Shown here in pieces: positions 47,148 through 56,367 of a stretch of 64,000 bases of DNA (position 1 is its first letter; the number at the start of each line of letters is the position of its first letter). The position numbers and the translations under genes were made by a program. A model generated the notes under the pieces. That model ran no database searches and was not told the DNA's origin. It saw nothing but the letters and a program-made list of their open reading frames with translations. Origin of the DNA: Rhizobacter terrae. Its GTDB lineage: Bacteria; Pseudomonadota; Gammaproteobacteria; Burkholderiales; Burkholderiaceae_C. The stretch spans positions 124,001-188,000 of the forward strand of contig NZ_QUSW01000004.1 of the NCBI RefSeq assembly GCF_003852895.1, written 5' to 3'.

Positions 47148-47984
47148 TCAGAGGGAGCTGAGCGCAAGCGCCAGCGGGAATGTGGGCAGCAGCGCGTCGA
47201 TCCGGTCGAGCACGCCGCCGTGGCCGGGCAGCAGGTTGCTGCTGTCCTTGGCGCCGGCGGCCCGCTTGGCCAGCGACTCGACGAGGTCACCCACCACGCT
47301 CATCGCGGAAAGGAAGATGGCGATCAGCACGAGGCCCGCCACGCCGTGCTGTTCATGCAAGCGGGTGTAGAGACTGGCCGAATCGATGGCATTGGTGCGG
47401 TCGATGGCCATCCACACGAAGGCCAGCACGATCACGCCGGCCATGCCGGTCCACACGCCTTCCCAGCTCTTGCCGGGACTGATGGCGGGGGCCAGCTTGC
47501 GCTTGCCGAAGGTCTTGCCGCCGAAGTAGGCAAAGATGTCGGCCGCCCACACCAGGCAGAAGATGGAGAGGATGAAGTTGATGCCGGTGGACTTGGCGTT
47601 CGCCAGCGCGAGCCAGGCGGTCCACAAAGCCAAGAGGCCCAGCGCCAGCCGCAAGGGCCGCGACAGGCTGGGCCAGCCGGCCGGGCCGACCTTCATCGCC
47701 CAGGCGCCGCCCAGCACCCAGACCAGCGTGGCGGCCCACCAAACGAACGTGGGGGCAGTGGCCGCCCAGCCGGCCCACAGGGCGCCGGCACAGGCCGCGG
47801 CCAGCAGGCCACCGGCTGAGTAGGCGGGCGTGCCCTGCAGGCCATTGAGCCGTGCCCATTCCCAGCCGGCCGCGCCGATCATGGCCAGCGTGAGCACCGC
47901 GAAGGGCCACGCCACCGGTGCGAACAAGGCGGGGAGCAACACGGCAAGCAGCAGGACGGCGGTGATGACGCGTTGCTTCAGCAT
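47148..47984 (-). CDS. cdsA: Phosphatidate cytidylyltransferase
   Basis: Makes CDP-diacylglycerol from phosphatidic acid and CTP, the precursor of all phospholipids. The 278-residue integral membrane protein has about seven hydrophobic segments and the C-terminal CdsA signature: SLAKRAAGAKDSSNLLPGHG followed by GVLDRID. The ATG lies just past the uppS stop; a longer upstream frame overlaps uppS and was rejected. Confidence 0.96.
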   Translation of the reverse strand: MLKQRVITAVLLLAVLLPALFAPVAWPFAVLTLAMIGAAGWEWARLNGLQGTPAYSAGGLLAAACAGALWAGWAATAPTFVWWAATLVWVLGGAWAMKVGPAGWPSLSRPLRLALGLLALWTAWLALANAKSTGINFILSIFCLVWAADIFAYFGGKTFGKRKLAPAISPGKSWEGVWTGMAGVIVLAFVWMAIDRTNAIDSASLYTRLHEQHGVAGLVLIAIFLSAMSVVGDLVESLAKRAAGAKDSSNLLPGHGGVLDRIDALLPTFPLALALSSL

Positions 47985-47986
47985 GC

Positions 47987-48754
47987 TCAGGCGCTTTGCA
48001 GTGAGGCCGCGGGCGCGTCCTTGACGCCACCGAAGCGCCTGTCGCGCCGGGCGAAGGACGCGAGCGCCGCGTCGAGTTCCGCCTCGCCGAAGTCCGGCCA
48101 GAGGCAGTCGGTGAAGACGAATTCCGAGTAGGCGGCCTGCCACAACAGGAAGTTGCTGACACGCAGTTCGCCGCCGGTGCGTATGAAGAGGTCCGGGTCC
48201 GGTGCGTGGGCCAGCGACATGAAGCTCGCCAGCTTGGTCTCGTCCAGCTCCTCGGGCTTGACGCCGGCTTGCATGGCAGCGCGTGCCGCCTGCACGATGT
48301 CCCAGCGGCCGCCGTAGTTGAAACACACCGACAGCGTGATGCGGGTGTTGTCCTTGGTCAGCGATTCGGCCTGCTCCCAGGCCTGCCGCAGCTTGTCTGA
48401 CACCTGGTTGCGGTCACCGACGATCACGATGCGGACGCCCTTGTCGGCCAGCTTGGTGAGGTACTTGGCGACGGCCACGAGCACCAGGCCCATCAGGCCA
48501 GTCACCTCCTCGGTCGGGCGCTTCCAGTTCTCGCTGGAGAAAGCGTAGACAGTGAGGTAGTCGATGCCGCGGTCGGCGCAGGCCAGCACCGTCTTGACGA
48601 GTGAGTCGACACCGGCCTTGTGGCCGAAGAAGCGCGGCATGAAGCGCTTCTTGGCCCAGCGGCCGTTGCCATCCATCACGATGGCCACGTGTCGCGGAAT
48701 GTCGGCCCGTGTTTCCACGAGGTTCGGGTTACTGCTCTTCAAGGACAGTGACAT
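47987..48754 (-). CDS. uppS: Undecaprenyl diphosphate synthase
   Basis: Cis-prenyltransferase making the C55 lipid carrier of peptidoglycan and O-antigen. The 255-residue protein has HVAIVMDGNGRWA with the catalytic aspartate, the GHKAG block, YAFSSENWKRP and the C-terminal LFIRTGGELRVSNFLLWQ. It begins four bases after the frr stop. Confidence 0.97.
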   Translation of the reverse strand: MSLSLKSSNPNLVETRADIPRHVAIVMDGNGRWAKKRFMPRFFGHKAGVDSLVKTVLACADRGIDYLTVYAFSSENWKRPTEEVTGLMGLVLVAVAKYLTKLADKGVRIVIVGDRNQVSDKLRQAWEQAESLTKDNTRITLSVCFNYGGRWDIVQAARAAMQAGVKPEELDETKLASFMSLAHAPDPDLFIRTGGELRVSNFLLWQAAYSEFVFTDCLWPDFGEAELDAALASFARRDRRFGGVKDAPAASLQSA

Positions 48755-48758
48755 GGCC

Positions 48759-49319
48759 TCAGACGGCCATGATCTCCGCTTCCTTGCCCGCGATCAGGCG
48801 ATCGATCTCCGCAATGGTGCGGTCGGTGATCTTCTGCACCTCGTCCAGCGAGCGGCGCTCGTCGTCCTCGCCGATTTCCTTGTCCTTGAGCAGCTTCTTG
48901 GCATGCTCGTTGGCGTCCCGGCGCACGTTGCGCACGGCCACCTTGGCGTCTTCGCCCTCGTGGCGCACGACCTTGGTGAGCTCCTTGCGGCGCTCCTCGG
49001 TCAGCGGCGGCATCGGCACGCGCAGCAGGTCGCCCTGCGCCGACGGGTTCAGGCCCAGGTCCGACTCGCGGATGGCCTTCTCGATCTTGGCGCCCATGCC
49101 CTTTTCCCAGGGCTGCACGCTGATCGTGCGGGCATCCAGCAGCGACACGTTGGCCACCTGGCTGATGGGCACCATCGAGCCGTAATACTCGACATGCACC
49201 TGGTCGAGGATGCCGGGGTGGGCGCGGCCCGTGCGGACCTTCTGCAACTCACCCTTGAGCGATTCAATGGAGCGGGCCATCTTGGCCTCTGCCGTCTTCT
49301 TGATCTCTGCGATGCTCAT
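48759..49319 (-). CDS. frr: Ribosome recycling factor
   Basis: With EF-G it splits post-termination ribosomes. The 186-residue protein shows the three-helix-bundle sequence ([20 protein letters not shown]), [20 protein letters not shown] and [20 protein letters not shown]. Length is normal. AAGGA precedes the ATG; pyrH ends 16 bases upstream. Confidence 0.98.
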   Translation of the reverse strand: MSIAEIKKTAEAKMARSIESLKGELQKVRTGRAHPGILDQVHVEYYGSMVPISQVANVSLLDARTISVQPWEKGMGAKIEKAIRESDLGLNPSAQGDLLRVPMPPLTEERRKELTKVVRHEGEDAKVAVRNVRRDANEHAKKLLKDKEIGEDDERRSLDEVQKITDRTIAEIDRLIAGKEAEIMAV

Positions 49320-49335
49320 GATTGGGTCCTTCGCT

Positions 49336-50046
49336 TCAAACGTGCACCAGCGTGCCTTCGTCTTCGCCCATCACCACGCGCTTGAGCGCGCCGGCCTTGA
49401 AGATGCTGAACACCTTGATCGGCAGCTTCTGGTCGCGGCACAGCGCAAAGGCGGTGGCGTCGAGGACTTGCAGGTTCTTCGTGATGGCTTCGTCGAAACT
49501 GATCTGCGTGTAGCGGGTGGCCTCGGGGTCCTTCTTCGGGTCGGCGGTGTAGACACCATCGACCTTCGTGGCCTTGAGCACGATCTGCGCGCCGATCTCG
49601 GCACCGCGCAGTGCAGCGGCCGTGTCGGTGGTGAAGAAGGGGTTGCCGGTGCCGGCCGCGAAGATGACGACCTTGCCTTCTTCGAGGTACTGCAGCGCCT
49701 TGGGCCGCACGTAGGGCTCGACCACCTGCTCGATGCTGATGGCCGACATGACGCGGGCGGTCATGCCTTCCTGGCGCATGGTGTCGGCCAGGGCCAGGGA
49801 GTTCATCACCGTGGCCAGCATGCCCATGTAGTCGGCGGTGGCGCGGTCCATGCCGACCGAGCCGCCGGCCACGCCGCGGAAGATGTTCCCGCCGCCGATG
49901 ACCACCGCCACTTCGCACCCGAGCTGAACCACTTCCTGGATTTCGCGCACCATGCGCACGATGGTCGCGCGGTTGATGCCGTAGGCGTCGTCGCCCATCA
50001 GCGCTTCGCCGGAGAGTTTGAGCAGGATGCGCTTGTAGGCGGGCAT
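49336..50046 (-). CDS. pyrH: UMP kinase
   Basis: Hexameric bacterial UMP kinase of the amino-acid kinase family, 236 residues. Motifs: [40 protein letters not shown] and [23 protein letters not shown] lies before the ATG. It follows tsf after a 106-base gap that contains a GC-rich palindrome (50115-50131) but no T run. Confidence 0.98.
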   Translation of the reverse strand: MPAYKRILLKLSGEALMGDDAYGINRATIVRMVREIQEVVQLGCEVAVVIGGGNIFRGVAGGSVGMDRATADYMGMLATVMNSLALADTMRQEGMTARVMSAISIEQVVEPYVRPKALQYLEEGKVVIFAAGTGNPFFTTDTAAALRGAEIGAQIVLKATKVDGVYTADPKKDPEATRYTQISFDEAITKNLQVLDATAFALCRDQKLPIKVFSIFKAGALKRVVMGEDEGTLVHV

Positions 50047-50152
50047 GCGGTGTGTTCCCTTTTTTGTGTGGCCGGTCTTGGGGTCTTCGGGGATTAGCGG
50101 AGTCTAAACGCCCAGGGGGCCCATGGCCCCCCGGAATCTGCCTGAGAGCGTG

Positions 50153-51073
50153 TTACGCGCCCTTGGCAGCAGCCACTTGCGCGGCCACTTCGGCAGCGAA
50201 GTCGTCGACCTTCTTCTCGATGCCTTCGCCCACGACGTAGAGCGTGAAGCCCTTCACCGTGGAGCCGGCAGCCTTGAGCATCTGCTCGACGGTCTGCTTG
50301 TCGTTCTTGACGAAGGCCTGGTTGAACAGGCTGACTTCCTTCAGGTACTTCTGCACCGAGCCTTCGATGCGCTTGGTCACGATTTCGGCGGACTGCGCAG
50401 GCTTGCCGGCGGCTTCGGCGGCCTTGGCGTCTTCGGCAGCCTTGCCGGCGGCCACGGCGCGTTCCTTCTCGATCAGCTCGGCGGGCACGTCGGCCGACGA
50501 CAGGGCCACGGGCTTCATGGCGGCGATGTGCATGGCCACGTCCTTGGCCGCGGTGTCGTCACCGTCGAACTCGACGACCACGCCGATGCGCGTGCCGTGC
50601 AGGTAGCTGGCGAGCTTGCCGCCGTTGGCATAGCGCTTGAAGCGGCGGAAGGACATGTTCTCGCCGATCTTGCCGATCAGGCCCTTGCGCACGTCTTCCA
50701 GCGTCGGGCCGAAGCCGTCTTGGGAGTACGGGAGGGCCGACAGGGCGGCGACGTCAGCGGGGTTGTTCTTGGCGACCAGCTCGGCCGCGGCCTTGGCCAG
50801 GGCGAGGAAAGAGTCGTTCTTGGTGACGAAGTCGGTCTCGCAGTTGACTTCGAGCAGCGCGCCGGTCGAGCCTTCGACGAAGGCGGCGACCACGCCTTCG
50901 GCGGTCACGCGCGAAGCGGCCTTGCCAGCCTTGCTGCCCAGCTTGACGCGCAGCAGCTCTTCGGCCTTGTCCATGTTGCCCTCAGCCTCGGTGAGGGCCT
51001 TCTTGCACTCCATCATCGGCGCATCGGTCTTGGCGCGCAGCTCGGCGACCATGCTTGCGGTGATTGCAGCCAT
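50153..51073 (-). CDS. tsf: Elongation factor Ts
   Basis: Guanine nucleotide exchange factor for EF-Tu. The 306-residue protein has [20 protein letters not shown], containing the TDAPMMxCKKAL signature, and [17 protein letters not shown]. The ATG at 51073 follows GGAG at 8 bases and matches the family; an upstream frame start at 51097 was rejected. It is separated from rpsB by an intrinsic terminator, so part of its expression is probably set by read-through. Confidence 0.98.
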   Translation of the reverse strand: MAAITASMVAELRAKTDAPMMECKKALTEAEGNMDKAEELLRVKLGSKAGKAASRVTAEGVVAAFVEGSTGALLEVNCETDFVTKNDSFLALAKAAAELVAKNNPADVAALSALPYSQDGFGPTLEDVRKGLIGKIGENMSFRRFKRYANGGKLASYLHGTRIGVVVEFDGDDTAAKDVAMHIAAMKPVALSSADVPAELIEKERAVAAGKAAEDAKAAEAAGKPAQSAEIVTKRIEGSVQKYLKEVSLFNQAFVKNDKQTVEQMLKAAGSTVKGFTLYVVGEGIEKKVDDFAAEVAAQVAAAKGA

Positions 51074-51143
51074 CGTGTTTCTCCGTTCTTTCAGCAAAGC
51101 GTCCGAGCGATTGGAGCCTCGGACGCCAATTCAGTTCGCGTTG

Positions 51144-51171
51144 AAAAAAAGGGGCTGATCTCAGCCCCTTT
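51144..51171 (-). terminator. Intrinsic terminator between rpsB and tsf
   Basis: A 10-base-pair stem (51148-51157 with 51162-51171) with a four-base loop is followed on the minus strand by TTTTTTT overlapping the end of the stem. It lies 35 bases past the rpsB stop. Similar partial terminators between rpsB and tsf lower tsf read-through in other bacteria. Confidence 0.85.
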
Positions 51172-51206
51172 CTTGTCTCACATCAGGTGTGAGCGAGGGG
51201 CGCGGG

Positions 51207-51953
51207 TCAGGCGTTTTCGCTGACTTCCACGAACTCGTCGCCTTCACCGGCAGCGGCTTGCACGACCTCGTTGGTCGCGTTGGCCTTGCCTTCGAGGATG
51301 GCGTCGGCCACGGCGCGGGCGTACAGCGCCACGGCCTTGGACGAGTCGTCGTTGCCCGGGATGACGTAGTCGATGCCGTCGGGTGAGTGGTTGGAGTCGA
51401 CCACGCCGACCACCGGGATGCCCAGCTTGTTGGCTTCGGCGATGGCGATCTTGTGGTAGCCCACGTCGATCACGAACAGCGCATCAGGCAGCGCGTTCAT
51501 GTCTTGAATGCCGCCGATGTCCTTCTCGAGCTTGTCGAGCTCGCGCTGGAACATGAGGGCTTCCTTCTTGATGCGGATTTCGGTGCCGGACTCGACCTGG
51601 GCCTTCATGTCCTTCAGGCGCTTGATGGAGCCCTTGACGGTCTTGAAGTTGGTGAGCATGCCGCCCAGCCAGCGCTGGTCGACGAAGGGCATGCCGGCGC
51701 GCAGGGCTTCCTGCGTGATGACCTCGCGCGCCTGGCGCTTGGTGCCGATCATGAGGATGGTGCCGCGCTTGGAAGCAAGCTGGCGCAGGAACTTCATCGC
51801 GTCGTTGAAGAGCGGCTGCGTCTTCTCGAGGTTGATGATGTGGATCTTGTTGCGATGGCCGTAGATGTACGGGGCCATCTTGGGATTCCAGAAGCGCGTT
51901 TGGTGGCCGAAATGCACACCGGCTTCCAGCATTTCACGCATGCTGACAGTCAT
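51207..51953 (-). CDS. rpsB: 30S ribosomal protein S2
   Basis: Ribosomal protein uS2 of 248 residues. The S2 signature starts the protein ([20 protein letters not shown]), with [20 protein letters not shown] and [15 protein letters not shown] following. The ATG at 51953 follows GGAG at 6 bases. It heads the long leftward operon. The leader of about 170 bases holds a GATTCA/TGAATC stem near 52001-52023; S2 represses its own synthesis in other bacteria, so this may be its site. Confidence 0.98.
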   Translation of the reverse strand: MTVSMREMLEAGVHFGHQTRFWNPKMAPYIYGHRNKIHIINLEKTQPLFNDAMKFLRQLASKRGTILMIGTKRQAREVITQEALRAGMPFVDQRWLGGMLTNFKTVKGSIKRLKDMKAQVESGTEIRIKKEALMFQRELDKLEKDIGGIQDMNALPDALFVIDVGYHKIAIAEANKLGIPVVGVVDSNHSPDGIDYVIPGNDDSSKAVALYARAVADAILEGKANATNEVVQAAAGEGDEFVEVSENA

Positions 51954-52129
51954 GAGAACTCCAAAGGTTGTGTCTAGAATCCGGCTCGAATCGCTTGCGC
52001 CTTGATTCACTCCTTACGGTTGAATCTCAGCACCGCAACACCTTGAGATAGCCGGGTTCGCGATTTGTCTACCCTGACGCAAGCGGCCTTGAAGTTGATT
52101 TCAGGCGCCCTATCCGGATAAACCCGACG

Positions 52130-52138
52130 AGTATAGCA
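52130..52138 (-). promoter_or_regulatory. Extended -10 promoter of rpsB
   Basis: On the minus strand the sequence is TGCTATACT: a TATACT -10 box with an upstream TG, the extended -10 form that tolerates a poor -35. Transcription would start near 52123, leaving a leader of about 170 bases. The element sits almost at the start of the divergent amidase gene. Confidence 0.5.
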
Positions 52139-52143
52139 CGCCC

Positions 52144-53499
52144 ATGACCCCTGACCTCATTGCCGCCCGCGGAGAAATCGCAGCTCACCGCACGACGGCA
52201 TCGCGTCTGGTCGACACTTGCCTCGAAGCCGCCTCGGGCGAAGCCTGCCGACACGCCTTCATCGGCCGATTCGACGCCATGGCCCGTGCCGCGGCAACGG
52301 CGGTCGATGCCCAGCATGCCGCCGGCGCCCCGCTCCCGCCCCTGGCCGGACTGGCCGTCAGCGTGAAGGCCTTGTTCGACGTGCAGGGGCAGGTCACGAC
52401 CGCCGCCTCCATCGCCTTGGCCGACCGCCACGCGGCAACTTGCGACAGCCCGGCCGTGGCCCGCCTGCGAGCGGCCGGCGCCGCGCTCGTGGGCCACACC
52501 AACATGACCGAGTTCGCCTTCTCCGGCGTGGGCATCAACCCCCACCACGGCACGCCGGCCAATCCGGCCACCCACGCCCTCGACGGCCTGGCCCGCATCC
52601 CCGGCGGGTCCACCTCGGGCGGGGCAGTGTCGGTCGCCACGGGCGCAGCCTGGGCGGCCCTGGGTTCGGACACCGGCGGGTCGATCCGCATTCCTGCCGC
52701 CTTGCAGGGGCTGGTGGGCTTCAAGAACACGGCGCGTCTGGTGCCCACCGAGGGCGCGATCCCGCTGTCGACCACGCTGGACACGGCCTGCGCCATCACC
52801 CGCACGGTGCGCGACGCCATCGCCTTGCACGAGGTGCTGGCCCAGCGCGTGGTGCAGCGCTCCGGTCATGCCCTGGGCGCCATGCGCTTCGGGTTGCCGA
52901 CCACGCTGATGCTCGACTCGCTGGAGCCGCAGGTTGCCGCCGCCTTCGAGCGCGCCACCGCCACCTTGCGCCATGCCGGCGCCCACATCGAGGACATCGC
53001 CCTGCCCGAGCTGGGCGACCTCGCCGCCATCAACGCCACCGGCGGCTTCTCGGCGGCCGAGAGCTGGACCTGGCACCGCTCGCTGCTGGCCACGCACGAG
53101 GCGCAGTACGACCATCGCGTCGCCCAGCGCATCCGCCGCGGCGAACGCATGAGCGCCGCCGACTACATCGACCTCCTCCACGCCCGACGCGACTGGATCG
53201 AACAAATGCAGATTGCCATGCGCGGCTTCGACGCACTGCTGAGCCCCACGGTGCCCCTGGTGGCCCCGCTCATCGCCGACCTGCAAGCCAGCGACGACGC
53301 CTTCTTCGACGCGAACGGCAAGCTGCTGCGCAACCCGTCGGTGGTGAACATGCTCGACGGCTGCGCGCTGTCGCTGCCCTGCCACCGTGCCGGCGAAATG
53401 CCCGTGGGCCTCATGGTGTGGGGTCCGGCACTGTCCGACGACACCGTGCTGGACGCGTCGCTGGCCATCGAATCGGCCCTGGCCGCCATGCGGAGCTGA
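52144..53499 (+). CDS. Amidase-signature hydrolase
   Basis: A 451-residue amidase with the Ser-cisSer-Lys triad: K75 in AVSVKALFD, the cis-serine in GGSTSGGAVSVATG (S156 or S158) and nucleophile S180 in SDTGGSIRIPAAL. This family includes GatA and many small-molecule amidases. No gatB or gatC is nearby and the protein lacks typical GatA blocks, so a catabolic amidase is more likely. No signal peptide. The ATG is only 8-15 bases from promoter-like elements and has no ribosome binding site, so the mRNA may have a very short leader. It is divergent from rpsB and starts the amidase-oxidoreductase-nnr group. Confidence 0.92.
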   Translation: MTPDLIAARGEIAAHRTTASRLVDTCLEAASGEACRHAFIGRFDAMARAAATAVDAQHAAGAPLPPLAGLAVSVKALFDVQGQVTTAASIALADRHAATCDSPAVARLRAAGAALVGHTNMTEFAFSGVGINPHHGTPANPATHALDGLARIPGGSTSGGAVSVATGAAWAALGSDTGGSIRIPAALQGLVGFKNTARLVPTEGAIPLSTTLDTACAITRTVRDAIALHEVLAQRVVQRSGHALGAMRFGLPTTLMLDSLEPQVAAAFERATATLRHAGAHIEDIALPELGDLAAINATGGFSAAESWTWHRSLLATHEAQYDHRVAQRIRRGERMSAADYIDLLHARRDWIEQMQIAMRGFDALLSPTVPLVAPLIADLQASDDAFFDANGKLLRNPSVVNMLDGCALSLPCHRAGEMPVGLMVWGPALSDDTVLDASLAIESALAAMRS

Positions 53500-53507
53500 C
53501 CGCCAGA

Positions 53508-54854
53508 ATGCGCATCGCCGTCATCGGCGCCGGCATCGTCGGCGTCACCACTGCATTCGAACTGGCCAGCGATGGCCACGAGGTCGTCGTCTACGAGCGC
53601 CAGGGCAGCGTGGCTGGCGCCACGAGCTTTGCCATCACCGGGTTGATGTCGCCCGGCATCGTCGCGCCCTGGGCCGCGCCGGGCATGCCGATGCGCCTGT
53701 TCCGCTCGCTGGTGGGCAAGCACTCGGGCGTTCGGCTGAGTCCGAGCGTCAATCCGGCGGTCTGGTCCTGGCTGTCCCAGTGGCGAAGGGCCAGCAGCCG
53801 CGAGGTGCACTTCGCACGCCGGGCCGCCATGCAGCGGCTGGCACTGGTCAGCCAGCATCGGTTCCACGACATCGGCAGCAAGCTCAAGCTCGACTACGAG
53901 CACACCCGCGGCGCCATGACCTTGCTGCGCACGGCGCAGGACGTGGACCGGATGCAGCCGGCCATCGCGCTGATGGCCGAGCTGGGCGTCAGGCATGAAG
54001 TGATCGACCGCGAGACCTGCATGGCCGTCGAGCCCGGGCTCAACCCCGAGGCGCCACTGGCGGGTGCCATCTACTTCCGCGACGACCAGGTGGCCAACTG
54101 CCGGCAGTATGCGCACTTGCTGCGCACGGCAGCACAGCAGCTGGGCGCGAAGTTCCGCTTCCACACCGAGGTGGAACGCATCGTGCCCGGCGCGCAGCCG
54201 CAACTCGTGCTGCGCACCAAGGCCTCGCCCGATTCCGAGCCGCCCAGCATCCTGGTGGATGGCAGTCGCCATGGCTTCGCCGTCACCCAGCCCTTGCAGG
54301 TGCAGGCCGACCACGACAGCGCCGACGCGGTGGTGGTGTGCGCGGCGATGGGTGCGTCATCGCTGCTCGCGCCGCATGGGCTGAAATTGCCGGTGCTGCC
54401 GGTGCATGGCTACTCGGTCACCGCACCGATGCGCAACTTCGAGGCACATCCGCGCCATGGGCCGCAGTCGGGCATCTTCGATGCGAAGCACCAGGTGGCG
54501 ATCACGCGGCTGGGCTCGCGCATCCGCGTGGCGGGCTGCCATGAGATCGCCGGGCACCGCACGCGCCACGACAAGGCGGCCATCGTCACGCTCTACCGGG
54601 TCCTGGAGGACTGGTTCCCGGGCGTCGCCCGCATCTCCCACGCGCAAGCCTGGCGCGGTGCGCGGCCCATGCTGCCCGATGGGCCACCGGTGCTGGGTGC
54701 CAGCGGCATCCCCGGGGTGTGGCTGAACCTGGGCCACGGCGACCATGGCTGGGCGCTGGCCTGTGGCAGCGCCAGGGTCGTGTCGGATTTGCTGGCGTCG
54801 CGCAAGCCGGACGTGGACACTGCGGACTTCGGCGTTCACCGCCTCCACCAGTAG
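53508..54854 (+). CDS. DadA-like FAD-dependent amino acid oxidoreductase
   Basis: A 448-residue flavoprotein of the DAO family. It starts with the FAD-binding motif MRIAVIGAGIVGVTTAFELA followed by VVVYER, and ends with NLGHGDHGWALACGSARVV, the region that matches THGTLGWTMACGS in D-amino acid dehydrogenase DadA. ARPMLPDGPPVLG is also a DadA-type block. An insert of about 30 residues near 240 (SPDSEPPSILVDGSRHG) is unusual. It probably passes electrons from a D-amino acid to the quinone pool, but the substrate is not certain. It begins 8 bases after the amidase stop. Confidence 0.88.
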   Translation: MRIAVIGAGIVGVTTAFELASDGHEVVVYERQGSVAGATSFAITGLMSPGIVAPWAAPGMPMRLFRSLVGKHSGVRLSPSVNPAVWSWLSQWRRASSREVHFARRAAMQRLALVSQHRFHDIGSKLKLDYEHTRGAMTLLRTAQDVDRMQPAIALMAELGVRHEVIDRETCMAVEPGLNPEAPLAGAIYFRDDQVANCRQYAHLLRTAAQQLGAKFRFHTEVERIVPGAQPQLVLRTKASPDSEPPSILVDGSRHGFAVTQPLQVQADHDSADAVVVCAAMGASSLLAPHGLKLPVLPVHGYSVTAPMRNFEAHPRHGPQSGIFDAKHQVAITRLGSRIRVAGCHEIAGHRTRHDKAAIVTLYRVLEDWFPGVARISHAQAWRGARPMLPDGPPVLGASGIPGVWLNLGHGDHGWALACGSARVVSDLLASRKPDVDTADFGVHRLHQ

Positions 54855-54866
54855 CCCACTGCTTCC

Positions 54867-56348
54867 ATGCAACGCGTCCTGCCACCGACACACGATCTGC
54901 CGCTGTTCGGACCGCAGGCGACGCGCCGGATCGAGCAGGCTGCGATGGCCGCCCTGCCGCCGCACGCCCTGATGCGCCGCGCCGGCCTGGCGGTGGCGCG
55001 ATGGGCCCTCGCCATTGCGCCGCATGCCGGTCGCATCTGGGTCGCCGCGGGCCCAGGAAACAACGGCGGCGACGGGTTCGAGGCCGCGCTGCATCTGGCG
55101 GGTTGGGGCAAGCACGTCAGCGTGACTTTCCATGGCGACGAGGCCCGCCTTCCCGATGACGCGAAAGATGCGTTTGCAAGGGCCAAGGACAACGGGATCG
55201 ACATTCGGCCGTCGGGCGATGTTCCAGCGGACGCCGAGCTCATCATCGATGCCTTGCTCGGCATCGGGGCCAACCGGCCGCCGTCCGAAGCCATTGCCCG
55301 CTGCATCGCGACCATCAACGAGGCGGCTTGCCCGGTGCTGGCCGTGGATGCCCCCTCCGGACTCGACGTCGCCACCGGCCAGCCCCTGGGCGCCAGCGCC
55401 GTGCGTGCGAGCCACACGATCAGCCTCCTGACACTCAAGCCCGGCTTGTTCACGGCGCATGGGCGTGACCATGTCGGCGAGGTGTGGTTCGATGATCTGG
55501 CGGTGGCTGCGGGCAACGAGGCACCCGATGCATGGCTCACGGGCAGCGACATCACGCACGCGCAGCCCCGTGACCACGCCGCCCACAAAGGCAGCTTCGG
55601 CGACGTGGCCGTGATTGGCGGAGCACCCTCGATGTCGGGTGCGGCACTGCTGGCGGGCCGTTCAGCGCTGGCTGCAGGCGCAGGCCGCGTCTACGTCAGC
55701 CTGCTGGATGACGCAGCGCCAGGCATGGACCCGGTGCGGCCCGAACTCATGTTCCGCCAGCACTGGTGGCAAAGCCCGGACGCCACGCTCGCGCAAACCA
55801 CCGTGGTCTGCGGATGCGGCGGCGGCGATGCCGTGCGCGCCGCATTGCCGCGCGTGCTGAGCGCCAGTGCACGGCTGGTGCTCGACGCCGATGCGCTCAA
55901 CGCCATCGCGCAGGACGCCTCCTTGCAGGCACTGCTCGCCGCCCGCGCCGCACGCGCGCATCCCACCGTTCTGACGCCGCATCCGCTCGAAGCGGCACGG
56001 CTGCTGGGCATCAGCACCACTGAAGTCCAGGCTGACCGGCTGGGCGTGGCGCGCCGGCTGGCCGAGCGCTTCCACTGCGTTGCACTGCTCAAGGGCTCGG
56101 GCACGGTCATCGCATCAGCCATCGGGCCGGCGCGCATCAATCCCACGGGGAATGCCTCGCTCGCCACCGCGGGCACGGGCGACGTGCTGGCAGGATGGCT
56201 TGGCGGCCTGTGGTCGCAGGACGCGCAAGGCGATCCATCGCAGGTCGCCGCCGTCGCGGCATGGCAGCATGGCCAGGCCGCCGATCTTCACCGCAGCGGG
56301 CCGCTGCTGGCGAGCGACCTGATCCACGCACTTGCAAAGGCCCGCTAG
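54867..56348 (+). CDS. nnr: Bifunctional NAD(P)HX epimerase/dehydratase
   Basis: Repairs hydrated NAD(P)H, a damage product. The 493-residue protein fuses an N-terminal YjeF_N epimerase domain (about 1-215, with AAGPGNNGGDGFEAAL and DALLGIG) to a C-terminal ribokinase-like ADP-dependent dehydratase domain (about 230-490, with KGSFGDVAVIGGAPSMSGAA, LDADALNAI, LTPHPLEAARL and GTGDVLAGWLGGL). It begins 12 bases after the oxidoreductase gene and is convergent with rnr, 19 bases apart. Confidence 0.96.
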   Translation: MQRVLPPTHDLPLFGPQATRRIEQAAMAALPPHALMRRAGLAVARWALAIAPHAGRIWVAAGPGNNGGDGFEAALHLAGWGKHVSVTFHGDEARLPDDAKDAFARAKDNGIDIRPSGDVPADAELIIDALLGIGANRPPSEAIARCIATINEAACPVLAVDAPSGLDVATGQPLGASAVRASHTISLLTLKPGLFTAHGRDHVGEVWFDDLAVAAGNEAPDAWLTGSDITHAQPRDHAAHKGSFGDVAVIGGAPSMSGAALLAGRSALAAGAGRVYVSLLDDAAPGMDPVRPELMFRQHWWQSPDATLAQTTVVCGCGGGDAVRAALPRVLSASARLVLDADALNAIAQDASLQALLAARAARAHPTVLTPHPLEAARLLGISTTEVQADRLGVARRLAERFHCVALLKGSGTVIASAIGPARINPTGNASLATAGTGDVLAGWLGGLWSQDAQGDPSQVAAVAAWQHGQAADLHRSGPLLASDLIHALAKAR

Positions 56349-56367
56349 AGCAGCGGGCCGACAAGCC

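Noticed and set aside
50115-50131. GC-rich palindrome between tsf and pyrH as a terminator
   Set aside because: The stem is only 7 base pairs and is followed by no T run on either strand.
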